Numbered from the stretch's first letter, positions 55,115-64,000 are shown. The stretch: DNA of 64,000 nucleotides from Streptomyces sp. NBC_00457 (GCF_036014015.1 NZ_CP107905.1:4216001-4280000); one strand, 5' to 3'. Numbers and translations: made by a program. Notes: a model not told the origin generated them from the sequence alone.

Positions 55115-55562
55115 CCGGGGAGCCGCCGCCCGCGGGCTTGCTGTCCTCGGGCTCCTGGGCGGCGGGCCGCCCCTCCGCGTCGTACGTCATCAGCAGCAGC
55201 ACGATGAGGCCGAGCACCAGGACCATGAACAGGAACGCCGGCCAGCCCACCAGGCCCCAGGCGAAGGCGCCCAGCAGGCCGTGCACCACGGCGGCGCTGA
55301 TGAGCAGGACGCGGCCGAAGCCGGCGGGGCGGCGGTCGCGCAGGGCCACGAGCAGGGCGACCAGGCCGCAGAACGCGAAGTAGAGGCCGAAGACCACGCC
55401 GCCGGCCTTCGAGGACACCGACATCATGTGCGGGTCGAGGCCCGCCAGCGACATGTCCTGGCGGTCCACCACCACCCCCAGGAACCAGTTCAGCCCGGCG
55501 ATGAACAGCGCCTCCACGAAGAGCACGACCGCCACGACCCATGCCACCGGTCTGCGCACCAC
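55083..55562 (-). CDS. Four-helix membrane protein of unknown function
   Basis: The product of about 159 residues has four hydrophobic segments ([75 protein letters not shown]) and a Pro/Ser-rich tail. The start is set at the tandem GTG pair (55562/55559) behind GGTGGGGA; the frame is open to 55703, but that part reads as promoter DNA. The 3' end overlaps maf by 32 nt, tail to tail. No functional motif is seen. Confidence 0.75.
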   Translation of the reverse strand: MVRRPVAWVVAVVLFVEALFIAGLNWFLGVVVDRQDMSLAGLDPHMMSVSSKAGGVVFGLYFAFCGLVALLVALRDRRPAGFGRVLLISAAVVHGLLGAFAWGLVGWPAFLFMVLVLGLIVLLLMTYDAEGRPAAQEPEDSKPAGGGSPVSAPPTPTTP

Positions 55563-55926
55563 CGGTCCCCACCCACTCTCAAGCCGAGCCCTGGTTACCC
55601 CAAGTACGTTCGATACACGGTGAACGCTACTAACGGGTAAACCCCGGGACAAGGGTTCGACGGAGGGCAAAGAATCATTGGGCCATTCGTAGGGACTCGA
55701 CAAAGAAACAGAGTGGGGCGCAGCACGCTCTCACAGAGACCTTGACCACACCGGAGGGCTAGGGTTTCCCGGAGGAGTCCTGCGTGCCTAGGTGCGACAA
55801 GGGATTTCGCAGGTCGAGCGAGCCTCGAATCACGCTCCGTGTGGGCAAGGTCACCATTGGGGACGGGTCGAAGTGCCGTGTCGGCAGTCCCTAAACTCGG
55901 CTTGTTTCAAGGAGGGAGCCTCAATC
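55563..55926. promoter_or_regulatory. Upstream region of accA2
   Basis: This 364-nt non-coding stretch carries the accA2 leader. TAAACT at 55892-55897 is a possible -10 close to the gene, and AGGAGGG (about 55910) is a strong Shine-Dalgarno. Further up, TTGACC and TAGGGT lie only 12 nt apart and are not a normal promoter pair. No gene or hairpin of note is seen. Confidence 0.35.
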
Positions 55927-57699
55927 GTGCGCAAGGTGCTCATCGCCAACCGTGGCGAAATCGCTGTCCGCGTGGCCCGGGCCTGCCGGGATGCCGGTAT
56001 CGCGAGCGTGGCCGTATACGCCGACCCGGACCGGGACGCTCTGCATGTCCGCGCCGCGGATGAGGCGTTCGCCCTGGGCGGTGACACTCCGGCGACCAGT
56101 TACCTGGACATCGAGAAGGTCCTGAACGCCGCCCGGGAGTCCGGCGCGGACGCGATCCACCCCGGATACGGCTTCCTTTCCGAGAACGCCGAGTTCGCTC
56201 AGGCGGTCCTGGACGCGGACCTGATCTGGATCGGCCCGCCGCCGCAGGCCATCCGGGACCTCGGCGACAAGGTCGCCGCCCGGCACATCGCCCAGCGCGC
56301 CGGCGCGCCGCTGGTCGCCGGTACGCCCGACCCGGTCTCCGGCGCCGACGAGGTCGTCGCCTTCGCCCAGGAGCACGGCCTGCCCATCGCGATCAAGGCC
56401 GCCTTCGGTGGCGGCGGCCGCGGTCTGAAGGTCGCGCGGACGCTCGAAGAGGTGCCCGAGCTGTACGACTCGGCGGTCCGTGAGGCCGTCGCCGCGTTCG
56501 GGCGCGGCGAGTGCTTCGTCGAGCGGTACCTGGACAAGCCGCGGCACGTGGAGACGCAGTGCCTGGCCGACACCCACGGCAACGTGGTCGTCGTGTCGAC
56601 CCGTGACTGCTCGCTGCAGCGCCGGCACCAGAAGCTCGTGGAGGAGGCCCCGGCGCCGTTCCTCTCCGAGGCGCAGAACGCCGAGCTGTACCGCGCCTCC
56701 AAGGCCATCCTGAAGGAGGCCGGGTACGTCGGCGCGGGCACCGTGGAGTTCCTCGTCGGCATGGACGGCACGATCTCCTTCCTGGAGGTCAACACCCGGC
56801 TCCAGGTCGAGCACCCGGTCACCGAGGAGGTCACCGGCATCGACCTGGTGCGCGAGATGTTCCGCATCGCCGACGGCGAGGCCCTCGGCTACGACGACCC
56901 GCAGATGCGCGGCCATTCCCTCGAGTTCCGCATCAACGGCGAGGACCCGGGCCGTAACTTCCTTCCGGCGCCGGGCACGGTCACCCGGTTCGACCCGCCG
57001 GCCGGTCCGGGCGTCCGCCTGGACGCGGGCGTCGAGTCCGGCTCGGTCATCGGCCCGGCCTGGGACTCGCTGCTCGCCAAGCTGATCGTCACCGGCGCCA
57101 CCCGCGAGCAGGCCCTCCAGCGGGCCTCCCGTGCGCTGGAGGAGTTCCAGGTCGAGGGCATGGCGACCGCCATCCCGTTCCACCGCGCGGTGGTGAAGGA
57201 CCCGGCGTTCGCCCCCGAACTCACCGGCAGCCAGGACCCGTTCACGGTCCACACCCGCTGGATCGAGACCGAGTTCGTCAACGAGATCAAGCCCTTCGCC
57301 GCCCCCGCCGACGCGGAGACGGACGAGGAGCCGGGCCGCGAGACGGTCGTCGTCGAGGTCGGCGGCAAGCGCCTGGAGGTCTCCCTCCCGGTCTCGCTCG
57401 GCATGTCGCTGGCCCGCACCGGCCTCGCGGCGGGCGCCAAGCCCAAGCGCCGGGCGGCCAAGAAGTCCGGCCCCGCGGCCTCCGGCGACACCCTCGCCTC
57501 CCCGATGCAGGGCACCATCGTCAAGATCGCCGTCGAGGAGGGCCAGGAGGTCAAGGAGGGCGATCTGGTCGTCGTCCTGGAGGCCATGAAGATGGAACAG
57601 CCCCTCAACGCCCACAAGGCCGGCACCATCAAGGGCCTGTCCGCCGAGGTCGGCGCCTCCATCACCTCGGGCGCCGCGATCTGCGAGATCAAGGACTGA
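55927..57699 (+). CDS. accA2: Acetyl-/propionyl-CoA carboxylase alpha subunit (biotin carboxylase plus BCCP)
   Basis: This 590-residue protein carboxylates its own biotin with ATP and bicarbonate and hands the carboxyl group to PccB/AccB-type subunits. It has the biotin carboxylase N-domain ([20 protein letters not shown]), ATP-grasp ([32 protein letters not shown]) and a Lys/Ala-rich linker. The C-terminal biotinyl domain has EAMKMEQP and biotin-accepting Lys555. GTG 55927 has AAGGAGGG upstream. Together with pccB, pccE and birA it completes the carboxylase system. Confidence 0.96.
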   Translation: MRKVLIANRGEIAVRVARACRDAGIASVAVYADPDRDALHVRAADEAFALGGDTPATSYLDIEKVLNAARESGADAIHPGYGFLSENAEFAQAVLDADLIWIGPPPQAIRDLGDKVAARHIAQRAGAPLVAGTPDPVSGADEVVAFAQEHGLPIAIKAAFGGGGRGLKVARTLEEVPELYDSAVREAVAAFGRGECFVERYLDKPRHVETQCLADTHGNVVVVSTRDCSLQRRHQKLVEEAPAPFLSEAQNAELYRASKAILKEAGYVGAGTVEFLVGMDGTISFLEVNTRLQVEHPVTEEVTGIDLVREMFRIADGEALGYDDPQMRGHSLEFRINGEDPGRNFLPAPGTVTRFDPPAGPGVRLDAGVESGSVIGPAWDSLLAKLIVTGATREQALQRASRALEEFQVEGMATAIPFHRAVVKDPAFAPELTGSQDPFTVHTRWIETEFVNEIKPFAAPADAETDEEPGRETVVVEVGGKRLEVSLPVSLGMSLARTGLAAGAKPKRRAAKKSGPAASGDTLASPMQGTIVKIAVEEGQEVKEGDLVVVLEAMKMEQPLNAHKAGTIKGLSAEVGASITSGAAICEIKD

Positions 57700-57717
57700 G
57701 TCGTACGACATCCTGAA

Positions 57718-57756
57718 GCGCCCGGCGGGGACCACAGCGGTCGCCCCGCCGGGCGC
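57718..57756. terminator. Perfect 13-bp terminator hairpin after accA2
   Basis: GCGCCCGGCGGGG (57718-57730) pairs with CCCCGCCGGGCGC (57744-57756) around a 13-nt loop, just after the accA2 stop. Confidence 0.88.
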
Positions 57757-57820
57757 ACTCATGTCCCGATGGCATTCTGGAGAGACACCCGGGCGGGCGG
57801 ACGAGAGGACAGGTGAAGCC

Positions 57821-58429
57821 ATGGCGGCCGCGACCTCACAGGAGACGACCCCGCAGCGCCCCATGCGCGCCGACGCCCGCCGCAACTACGACCGCCTGCT
57901 CACCGAGGCCCGCTCCGCCTTCGCCGCCCACGGCACCGACGCCTCCCTCGAAGACGTCGCCCGCCGCGCCGGCGTCGGCATCGGCACCCTTTACCGCCAC
58001 TTCCCCAACCGCCACGCCCTGCTGAGCGCGGTCTTCGAGGACGGCGTGAGCGACCTGCTGGCCCGCTCCCGCGAGTTGCTGAGCGCCCCGGACCCGTGCA
58101 CGGCTCTGGTCACCTGGCTGCGCGAGATCGTCACCCACGCCGGCGAGTACCGAGGCCTGGCCAAGGCCTTGATGTCCGTCTCTCACGACCACACCTCGGC
58201 CCTGGCCCGATGCAGCGACCCGATACGCAAGGCAGGCCAGGCCCTGCTGACCCGGGCCCAGGAGGCGGGCGCGGTACGCGACGACGTAGCGATCGACGAC
58301 CTACTCAAACTGACCCACGCGATCGCCCTGGCAGCGGAAGAGACACCGACGGACCCGAACGTGGCCGACCGATTGCTGCACTTGACACTGAGGGGACTGA
58401 AACCCACCCAGGGGCGCGGGGCTGTGTAG
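57821..58429 (+). CDS. TetR/AcrR-family transcriptional regulator
   Basis: The 202-residue protein has a TetR HTH (about residues 18-62) with DASLEDVARRAGVGIGTLYR followed by HFPNRHALL. The C-terminal domain (TetR_C_33-like) starts VFEDGVSDLLARSRELL. ATG 57821 has AGGTGA upstream. The last residues (PTQGRGAV and the stop) are encoded by a dispersed repeat, so the original C-terminus may have been replaced. It lies behind the accA2 terminator and is its own unit; target unknown. Confidence 0.88.
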   Translation: MAAATSQETTPQRPMRADARRNYDRLLTEARSAFAAHGTDASLEDVARRAGVGIGTLYRHFPNRHALLSAVFEDGVSDLLARSRELLSAPDPCTALVTWLREIVTHAGEYRGLAKALMSVSHDHTSALARCSDPIRKAGQALLTRAQEAGAVRDDVAIDDLLKLTHAIALAAEETPTDPNVADRLLHLTLRGLKPTQGRGAV

Positions 58430-58480
58430 ATATGCGGCTCCGCCGCGCGGGCGCGAACAACCCCCACGCACCCGCAGCCG
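58409..58480 (+). repeat. Dispersed intergenic repeat, subclass B, copy 2 (overlaps TetR stop)
   Basis: AGGGGCGCGGGGCTGTGTAG, then ATATGCGGCTCCGCCGCGCG and GGCGCGAACAACC. It matches the element at 24558-24625 and contributes the final codons and stop of the TetR gene. It lies between convergent genes. Confidence 0.7.
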
Positions 58481-58516
58481 CGAAACAACCGCAAGCCCTA
58501 CGGCGACCAGGCGCCC

Positions 58517-59482
58517 CTAACGCCGCCGCATATCCGCAACCCGCGCCCGCTGCTCAGCCCCCGCGTCCAACACCGTGGCCGTACGCAACCCCTGCCCCCC
58601 GTTGGGAACACCCCGCCGCGGCCCAGGGAGCGGCACATCCCGACGCTGCTGACGCGCTGGCGCTGGCCCCGGCCCCGGTTCACCGCCCCCCGCGTTTCCC
58701 GACGCCCCCGCGACAGCGATCTGCACCCCCTGATCGGCCAGCGCCTGCAACTCCGTGGCCGCACGGTCGTCATGCGCGGGCGGCTCGTCCGTCACCAGCC
58801 GCGTGATCACATCCGTCGGCACGGTCTGGAACATCGTGTCCGTACCGAGCTTCGTGTGATCGGCGAGGACGACGACCTCCGCCGCCGCCTGCACCAGCGC
58901 CCGGTCCACGGACGCCGACAGCATGTTGGACGTGGAGAGCCCGCGCTCCGCGGTGAGCCCGCTCCCGGAGAGGAACGCCCGCGACACCCGCAGCCCCTGC
59001 AAGGACTGCTCGGCGCCGCTGCCCACCAACGCGTAGTTGGAGCCACGCAGGGTGCCACCGGTCATCACGACCTCCACCCGGTTGGCATGGGCCAACGCCT
59101 GGGCCACCAGGAGGGAGTTGGTGACGACGGTGAGTCCGGGGACCCGGGCGAGCCGGCGGGCCAGCTCCTGTGTGGTGGTACCCGCTCCGACCACGATGGC
59201 CTCGCCCTCTTCGACGAGGTTCGCGGCGAGATCGGCGATGGCCGTCTTCTCGGCGGTCGCGAGATGTGATTTCTGCGGAAAGCCGGACTCTCGCGTGAAC
59301 CCGCCCGGCAATACCGCACCGCCATGCCGGCGGTCGAGGAGTCCTTCTGCCTCCAGTGCGCGCACGTCCCGCCGTACGGTCACTTCGGAGGTCTGGACGA
59401 CGCGGGCGAGCTCACGGAGCGATACGGCCCCGTTAGCTCGCACCATTTCGAGGATCAATTGGCGACGTTCTGCAGCGAACAC
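58517..59482 (-). CDS. DeoR/GlpR-family transcriptional regulator
   Basis: The 321-residue protein has an N-terminal DeoR HTH (about 5-57, AERRQLILEMVRANGAVSLR and TSEVTVRRDVRALEAEGLLDR) and a DeoRC sugar-phosphate-sensing domain (about 75-235, VVGAGTTTQELARRL). The last 75 residues are a Gly/Pro/Arg-rich tail not typical of the family, perhaps read from diverged intergenic DNA. The GTG at 59482 is the likely start. With PNP and the phosphosugar mutase close by, it may sense a nucleoside sugar phosphate. Confidence 0.9.
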   Translation of the reverse strand: MFAAERRQLILEMVRANGAVSLRELARVVQTSEVTVRRDVRALEAEGLLDRRHGGAVLPGGFTRESGFPQKSHLATAEKTAIADLAANLVEEGEAIVVGAGTTTQELARRLARVPGLTVVTNSLLVAQALAHANRVEVVMTGGTLRGSNYALVGSGAEQSLQGLRVSRAFLSGSGLTAERGLSTSNMLSASVDRALVQAAAEVVVLADHTKLGTDTMFQTVPTDVITRLVTDEPPAHDDRAATELQALADQGVQIAVAGASGNAGGGEPGPGPAPARQQRRDVPLPGPRRGVPNGGQGLRTATVLDAGAEQRARVADMRRR

Positions 59483-59613
59483 GAAACTGACAGTAACCCC
59501 AACGACCGTCTGCTTTCAGCAGTTTGCGCCGAATAACAGAAGTTGTTCGCACAGGAAGGCGGGAAGTGGTATAGGGCCTAGTCCCCCCGACTATGCCGTA
59601 CGAATGCTCGACA

Positions 59614-59636
59614 ACTCCCCGTGACCAGCGGGGAGT
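59614..59636 (-). terminator. Terminator hairpin after lpdA
   Basis: ACTCCCCG (59614-59621) and CGGGGAGT (59629-59636) pair around a 7-nt loop, 13 nt beyond the lpdA stop on the minus strand. Confidence 0.7.
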
Positions 59637-59648
59637 CGGTTCAAGCCG

Positions 59649-61097
59649 TCAGGCGTCGCCGTTCGTCTTGCGGGTGTGGAGCTGGCGGGCCACCTCGGCG
59701 ATCGACCCCGAAAGGGAGGGGTACACGGTGAACGCGTTCGCGATCTGTTCGACCGTCAGATTGTTGTCGACGGCGATCGAGATGGGATGGATCAGTTCCG
59801 AGGCGCGCGGCGCGACGACGACACCGCCGACGACGATGCCGGTGCCCGGGCGGCAGAAGAGCTTCACGAAGCCGTCGCGGATGCCCTGCATCTTGGCGCG
59901 CGGGTTGCGCAGCAGCGGCAGTTTGACGGAGACGGCGTCGATCTTGCCGCCGTCGACGTCGGACTGGGAGTAGCCGACGGTGGCGATCTCGGGGTCGGTG
60001 AAGACGTTCGACGAGACCGTCTTCAGGTTCAGCGGGGCCACCGCGTCGCCGAGGAAGTGGTACATGGCGATGCGGCCCTGCATGGCGGCGACGGAGGCGA
60101 GGGCGAAGACGCCGGTCACGTCACCGGCGGCGTACACGCCCGGGGCGGTCGTACGGGAGACCCGGTCGGTCCAGATGTGGCCGGACTCCTTGACCCTGAC
60201 GCCCGCCTCCTCCAGGCCCATGCCCGCGCTGTTGGGGATGGCGCCGACGGCCATCAGACAGTGCGACCCGGTGATCACCCGGCCGTCGGAGAGCGTGACC
60301 TCCACCCGGTCCCCGACGCGCTTGGCGGAGGCGGCGCGGGAGCGGGCCATGACGTTCATGCCGCGGCGACGGAAGACGTCCTCGAGGACGACGGCGGCGT
60401 CCGGGTCCTCGCCCGGCAGCACGCGGTCGCGGGAGGAGACGAGGGTGACCTTGGAGCCGAGGGCCTGGTAGGCGCCGGCGAACTCGGCACCGGTGACACC
60501 GGAACCGACCACGATGAGCTCCTCGGGCAGCTCGTCGAGGTCGTAGACCTGGGTCCAGTTGAGGATGCGCTCGCCGTCGGGCTGGGCGTCGGGCAGCTCG
60601 CGCGGGTGACCGCCGGTGGCGATGAGGACGGCGTCGGCGGTGAGCGTCTCCTCGGTCCCGTCGGCGGCCCGTACGACGACCTTCCGGGAACCGTCGAGGG
60701 CCTGCATACCCTCCAGCCGTCCGCGCCCGCGCAGGACGCGCGCGCCGGCCCGGGTCACGGAGGCGGTGATGTCGTGTGACTGGGCGAGTGCGAGGCGCTT
60801 GACACGCCGGTTGACCTTGCCGAGGTCGACACCGACGACCTGGGCGGGCGTGTCGATGTGCGGGGTGTCGTCGGCGACGATGATGCCCAGCTCTTCGTAC
60901 GAGGAGTCGAAGGTGGTCATCACCTCGGCCGTGGCGATCAGGGTCTTCGACGGCACGCAGTCGGTGAGCACCGACGCGCCGCCCAGACCGTCGCAGTCGA
61001 CGACGGTCACCTCCGCGCCGAGCTGCGCGGCCACCAGCGCCGCTTCATATCCGCCGGGTCCGCCACCGATGATCACGATCCGAGTCACGTACTCCAT
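59649..61097 (-). CDS. lpdA: NAD(P)H-quinone dehydrogenase (LpdA-type flavoprotein)
   Basis: The 482-residue flavoprotein has the FAD motif IIGGGPGGYEAALVA, the NAD(P) motif VVGSGVTGAEFAGAY, the second FAD block GVYAAGDVTGVFALAS and the dimerisation domain. The redox CxxxxC of true lipoamide dehydrogenases is incomplete: GGASVLTDCVPSKT has only the second Cys. As in mycobacterial LpdA, it is probably a quinone or other acceptor reductase, not a disulphide reductase. ATG 61097 matches the family N-terminus. It is divergent from the GGCT-like gene by 97 nt. Confidence 0.93.
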   Translation of the reverse strand: MEYVTRIVIIGGGPGGYEAALVAAQLGAEVTVVDCDGLGGASVLTDCVPSKTLIATAEVMTTFDSSYEELGIIVADDTPHIDTPAQVVGVDLGKVNRRVKRLALAQSHDITASVTRAGARVLRGRGRLEGMQALDGSRKVVVRAADGTEETLTADAVLIATGGHPRELPDAQPDGERILNWTQVYDLDELPEELIVVGSGVTGAEFAGAYQALGSKVTLVSSRDRVLPGEDPDAAVVLEDVFRRRGMNVMARSRAASAKRVGDRVEVTLSDGRVITGSHCLMAVGAIPNSAGMGLEEAGVRVKESGHIWTDRVSRTTAPGVYAAGDVTGVFALASVAAMQGRIAMYHFLGDAVAPLNLKTVSSNVFTDPEIATVGYSQSDVDGGKIDAVSVKLPLLRNPRAKMQGIRDGFVKLFCRPGTGIVVGGVVVAPRASELIHPISIAVDNNLTVEQIANAFTVYPSLSGSIAEVARQLHTRKTNGDA

Positions 61098-61194
61098 TGT
61101 CCCGCACGCTTGCGGGTGGTCCTGCCCTGGGGGGCGGCCCGAGATACCACTGTTACGGGAGGGGCGGCCGATTCTGCTGCCGTACGCTCGACCC

Positions 61195-61632
61195 ATGTCG
61201 CTCTACGCCGCCTACGCCGGCAATCTCGACGCGCGGTTGATGACCCGCCGCGCACCGCACTCTCCGATGCGGGCCACCGGCTGGCTGAACGGGTGGCGGC
61301 TGACCTTCGGCGGCGAGCAGCTGGGCTGGGAGGGCGCGCTCGCGACGATCGTCGAGGACCCGCTGGAGCAGGTCTTCGTGGCGCTGTACGAGATCGCGCC
61401 GATGGACGAGGAGTCCCTGGACCGCTGGGTGGGCGTCGGCCTCGGCATCTACCGCCGGGCCCGCGTGCGCGTGGTCACACTGGACGGCGAGGAGCCGGCC
61501 TGGGTGTACGTCCTGAACGGCTACGAGGGCGGCCTGCCGTCGGCCCGCTACCTGGGCGAGATCGCCGACGCCGCCGAGTCGGCGGGGGCACCGCACGACT
61601 ACGTGATGGAGCTGCGCAAGCGGCCCTGCTGA
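61195..61632 (+). CDS. Gamma-glutamylcyclotransferase-like protein
   Basis: The 145-residue protein has the GGCT fold: YAAYAGNLDARLM at the N-terminus (YGSNL-like), GWRLTFGG, and the acidic ALYEIAPMDEESLDRW with Glu near the active site. It may release 5-oxoproline from gamma-glutamyl compounds, or act on another substrate. The family is broad and the partner unknown. ATG 61195 is preceded by weak signals only. Confidence 0.88.
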   Translation: MSLYAAYAGNLDARLMTRRAPHSPMRATGWLNGWRLTFGGEQLGWEGALATIVEDPLEQVFVALYEIAPMDEESLDRWVGVGLGIYRRARVRVVTLDGEEPAWVYVLNGYEGGLPSARYLGEIADAAESAGAPHDYVMELRKRPC

Positions 61633-61740
61633 AGATCCTCCGAGCGAGCCACCGGCCGGCTTCGTCGGAAACAACAAGACAACGATCGCCATCTCGTGAG
61701 CTCCGTCATCTACGCGCGTAGGCCCGGACCGGCTACCCTC

Positions 61741-62571
61741 ATGCGCGTGAACGCATCTCTTCTTCCGGACGACATCCAGCGCGACCCCCACGGCGCCGCC
61801 GACGCCGCCGCCGCGCGCCTGCGCGAACTCACCGGCGCCGAGACCCACGACGTCGCCCTCGTGATGGGCTCCGGCTGGGCACCGGCCGTGGATGCCCTCG
61901 GCGCACCCGACGCCGAGTTCCCGGTCACCGAGCTGCCCGGTTTCCCGCCGCCGGCGGTGGAGGGCCACGGCGGCACGGTCCGCTCGTACAAGATCGGACA
62001 CAAGCGGACGCTGGTCTTCCTTGGGCGTACGCACTTCTACGAGGGCCGCGGCGTGGCCGCCGTCGCGCACGGCGTCCGTACGGCGGTGGCGGCCGGCAGC
62101 AAGACGGTCGTCCTCACCAACGGCTGCGGTGGTCTGCGCGAGGGCATGCGGCCCGGGCAGCCGGTCCTCATCAGCGACCACATCAACCTCACCGCGGCCT
62201 CCCCGATCATCGGCGCGAACTTCGTCGACCTCACCGACCTGTACTCGCCGCGGCTGCGCGCGCTGTGTAAGGAGATCGACCCGACGCTGGAAGAGGGCGT
62301 CTACGCCCAGTTCCCCGGCCCGCACTACGAGACCCCGGCGGAGATCCGCATGGCCCGTGTCATCGGGGCGGACCTGGTCGGTATGTCCACCGTGCTTGAG
62401 GCCATCGCGGCGCGTGAGGCGGGCGCCGAGGTCCTGGGCATCTCGCTGGTGACGAACCTCGCGGCGGGTATGACGGGAGAGCCGCTGAACCACGAGGAGG
62501 TTCTGCAGGCCGGGCGGGACTCGGCGACGCGGATGGGGTCGCTGCTGGCACAGGTGCTGGGCCGGCTGTAA
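61741..62571 (+). CDS. Purine nucleoside phosphorylase
   Basis: The 276-residue enzyme of the low-molecular-mass (trimeric) PNP family splits purine nucleosides into base and ribose/deoxyribose 1-phosphate. Motifs are [10 protein letters not shown] for phosphate, [17 protein letters not shown], and [12 protein letters not shown] with [19 protein letters not shown] 61741 is the likely start, with GTG at 61747 possible. TACCCT sits a few nt upstream, so the mRNA may be leaderless. The phosphosugar mutase downstream would convert the sugar 1-phosphate. Confidence 0.94.
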   Translation: MRVNASLLPDDIQRDPHGAADAAAARLRELTGAETHDVALVMGSGWAPAVDALGAPDAEFPVTELPGFPPPAVEGHGGTVRSYKIGHKRTLVFLGRTHFYEGRGVAAVAHGVRTAVAAGSKTVVLTNGCGGLREGMRPGQPVLISDHINLTAASPIIGANFVDLTDLYSPRLRALCKEIDPTLEEGVYAQFPGPHYETPAEIRMARVIGADLVGMSTVLEAIAAREAGAEVLGISLVTNLAAGMTGEPLNHEEVLQAGRDSATRMGSLLAQVLGRL

Positions 62572-62594
62572 GGCGTTTCGCGCCCCGCTTCGGA

Positions 62595-62690
62595 AATCAG
62601 CCTCTCCGGCGTTTGAGGAGCGGGGGTCCAGGGGGCGGAGCCCCTGGAGGATGGGACGGGTAGGGGCGGCGGGGGCGAATACCCGGCCCG
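62595..62690 (+). repeat. Dispersed element C, copy 2
   Basis: CCGGCGTTTGAGGA, GCGGGGGTCC, then GGGGGCGGAGCCCC and GGATGGGACGGGTAGGGGCG with a further GCGGGGGCGA. The last part is identical to 48318-48347 at the edge of the 48-bp array. It fills the gap between PNP and the mutase. Confidence 0.75.
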
Positions 62691-62728
62691 CACCCGACAC
62701 CGTACGGACACAACGAGAGGTACCCGAC

Positions 62729-64000
62729 GTGCACGACGATCTCATCGCCCGGGCCCAGGCGTGGCTCGCCGAGGACCCCGACGCGGAGACCCGCGACGAG
62801 CTCGCCAAGCTCATCGAGGCCGGGGACGTCGCGGAGCTCGCCGAGCGTTTCGCGGGCACCCTCCAGTTCGGTACGGCCGGTCTGCGCGGTGAGCTGGGCG
62901 CGGGCCCGATGCGCATGAACCGCTCGGTCGTGATCCGCGCGGCGGCGGGTCTCGCCGCGTACCTGAAGAAGAACGGTCGGGCCGGCGGACTGGTCGTCGT
63001 CGGCTACGACGCCCGCCACAAGTCCGCCGACTTCGCCCGCGACACCGCCGCCGTGATGACGGGCGCTGGCCTGCGCGCGGCCGTCCTGCCCCGCCCGCTC
63101 CCCACCCCCGTCCTCGCCTACGCCATACAGCACCTGGGCGCGGTCGCCGGTGTGGAGGTCACCGCCAGCCACAACCCGCCCCGCGACAACGGCTACAAGG
63201 TGTACCTCGGCGACGGCTCGCAGATCGTCCCGCCGGCGGACGCGGAGATCGCGGCCGAGATCGACGCGATCGCCGCCCTCGCCGACGTCCCCCGCCCCGA
63301 CTCCGGCTGGGAGACGCTCGACGACGCCGTCCTCGACGCCTATCTCGCCCGCACGGACGCCGTCCTGACAGCCAGGTCACCGCGCACCGCCCGCACCGTC
63401 TACACGGCGATGCACGGCGTCGGCAAGGACGTCCTGCTGGCCGCGTTCGCCCGCGCCGGCTTCCCCCGGCCGGTGCTCGTCGCCGAGCAGGCCGAGCCCG
63501 ACCCGGACTTCCCGACCGTCGCCTTCCCCAACCCGGAAGAGCCCGGCGCGATGGACCTGGCCTTCGCCAAGGCCCGCGAGACCGAGCCGGACCTGATCAT
63601 CGCCAACGACCCCGACGCCGACCGGTGCGCGGTCGCCGTCAAGGACGGCGCCGACTGGCGCATGCTCCGCGGCGACGAGGTCGGCTCCCTCCTCGCCGCC
63701 CACCTCGTCCGGCGCGGCGCACAGGGCACGTTCGCCGAGTCGATCGTGTCGTCGTCCCTGCTCGGGCGGATCGCCGAGAAGGCGGGACTGCCGTACGAGG
63801 AGACGCTCACCGGCTTCAAGTGGATCGCCCGCGTGGACGGTCTGCGCTACGGCTATGAAGAGGCCCTCGGCTACTGCGTCGACCCCGACGGCGTACGCGA
63901 CAAGGACGGCATCACCGCGGCCCTCCTCGTCACCGAGCTGGCGTCCGAGCTCAAAGAGCAGGGCCGCACGCTCCTGGACCTGCTCGACGACCTCGCCGTG
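62729..64000 (+). CDS. pmmB: Phosphosugar mutase (phosphomannomutase/phosphopentomutase type), 3' end outside window
   Basis: The first 424 residues are present and the frame runs open to the window edge. The alpha-D-phosphohexomutase superfamily is shown by the phosphoserine loop VTASHNPP (Ser147), the metal loop NDPDADRCAV and sugar-binding GDEVGSLLAAHL. The length, about 550 when complete, fits PGM2/PMM-type enzymes that accept hexose or pentose 1-phosphates. GTG 62729 has GAGAGG upstream. Next to PNP, conversion of (deoxy)ribose 1-phosphate to the 5-phosphate is the favoured role. The symbol follows the S. coelicolor name from memory. Confidence 0.9.
   Translation, partial: MHDDLIARAQAWLAEDPDAETRDELAKLIEAGDVAELAERFAGTLQFGTAGLRGELGAGPMRMNRSVVIRAAAGLAAYLKKNGRAGGLVVVGYDARHKSADFARDTAAVMTGAGLRAAVLPRPLPTPVLAYAIQHLGAVAGVEVTASHNPPRDNGYKVYLGDGSQIVPPADAEIAAEIDAIAALADVPRPDSGWETLDDAVLDAYLARTDAVLTARSPRTARTVYTAMHGVGKDVLLAAFARAGFPRPVLVAEQAEPDPDFPTVAFPNPEEPGAMDLAFAKARETEPDLIIANDPDADRCAVAVKDGADWRMLRGDEVGSLLAAHLVRRGAQGTFAESIVSSSLLGRIAEKAGLPYEETLTGFKWIARVDGLRYGYEEALGYCVDPDGVRDKDGITAALLVTELASELKEQGRTLLDLLDDLAV

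Overview
The window is high-GC (roughly 70%) actinobacterial chromosome. Gene content and order point to a Streptomyces core chromosomal arm-proximal region: GTP-dependent PEP carboxykinase, mycothiol conjugate amidase, a sortase-E-type LAxTG substrate, class III adenylate cyclase, and a propionyl/acyl-CoA carboxylase set with an epsilon subunit. GTG and TTG starts are frequent, and dispersed GGGGCGCGGGG-type intergenic repeats are present. From memory, the order parallels the S. coelicolor stretch from pckG down to the PNP/phosphomannomutase genes, read in reverse; this was not checked by alignment. No rRNA, tRNA, CRISPR array, intact insertion sequence or prophage is visible.

Layout. 1-5 kb: the 3' end of a membrane protein gene, pckG, and a hemolysin III-type membrane protein followed by a TetR regulator, with a strong palindrome at the promoter. 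A Mut7-C RNase-like gene follows. 5-12 kb (minus strand): a four-gene operon with 4-nt stop/start overlaps throughout: processive GT2 synthase, GT39-like glycosyltransferase, GT2-GtrA fusion, and a secreted galactose-oxidase-like (GlxA-type) protein. It looks like a cell-surface glycan assembly and modification module. 12-24.5 kb: a thioredoxin-fold YyaL-type protein, a large NLR-like NB-ARC/TPR protein, mca, greA, a DrrAB-type exporter, threonine dehydratase, MarR, and a sigma-like/membrane protein pair. 24.5-34 kb: cystathionine gamma-synthase, msrA, a secreted alginate-lyase-like enzyme flanked by decayed DNA (a possible transposase tail and a truncated DUF4291 gene), a VOC protein, a zinc alcohol dehydrogenase divergent from an XRE regulator, and an ABM-globin chimera.

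34-49 kb: an FtsX/MacB-like permease and its ATPase, separated by a 113-bp tandem repeat array; an atypical SDR; a large secreted subtilase; an L,D-transpeptidase lipoprotein; a small LAxTG surface protein; a lipoprotein; hutH; a GAF-GGDEF protein; a second tandem array (48-bp period); and an enoyl-CoA hydratase. 49-64 kb: adenylate cyclase, the biotin protein ligase birA divergent from pccB-pccE, a 42-residue membrane protein, maf, the biotinylated alpha subunit accA2, TetR and DeoR regulators, an LpdA-type quinone dehydrogenase, a gamma-glutamylcyclotransferase-like gene, purine nucleoside phosphorylase, and the 5' part of a phosphomannomutase/phosphopentomutase gene.

Functional themes. birA, pccB, pccE and accA2 form one acyl-CoA carboxylase system: ligase, carboxyltransferase, epsilon and biotinylated alpha. 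PNP and the phosphosugar mutase form a nucleoside salvage pair. The most unusual items are the GT2/GT39/GtrA/GlxA operon, the NLR-like protein with an N-terminal membrane hairpin, the two non-CRISPR tandem arrays, and several unassigned palindromic operator candidates.
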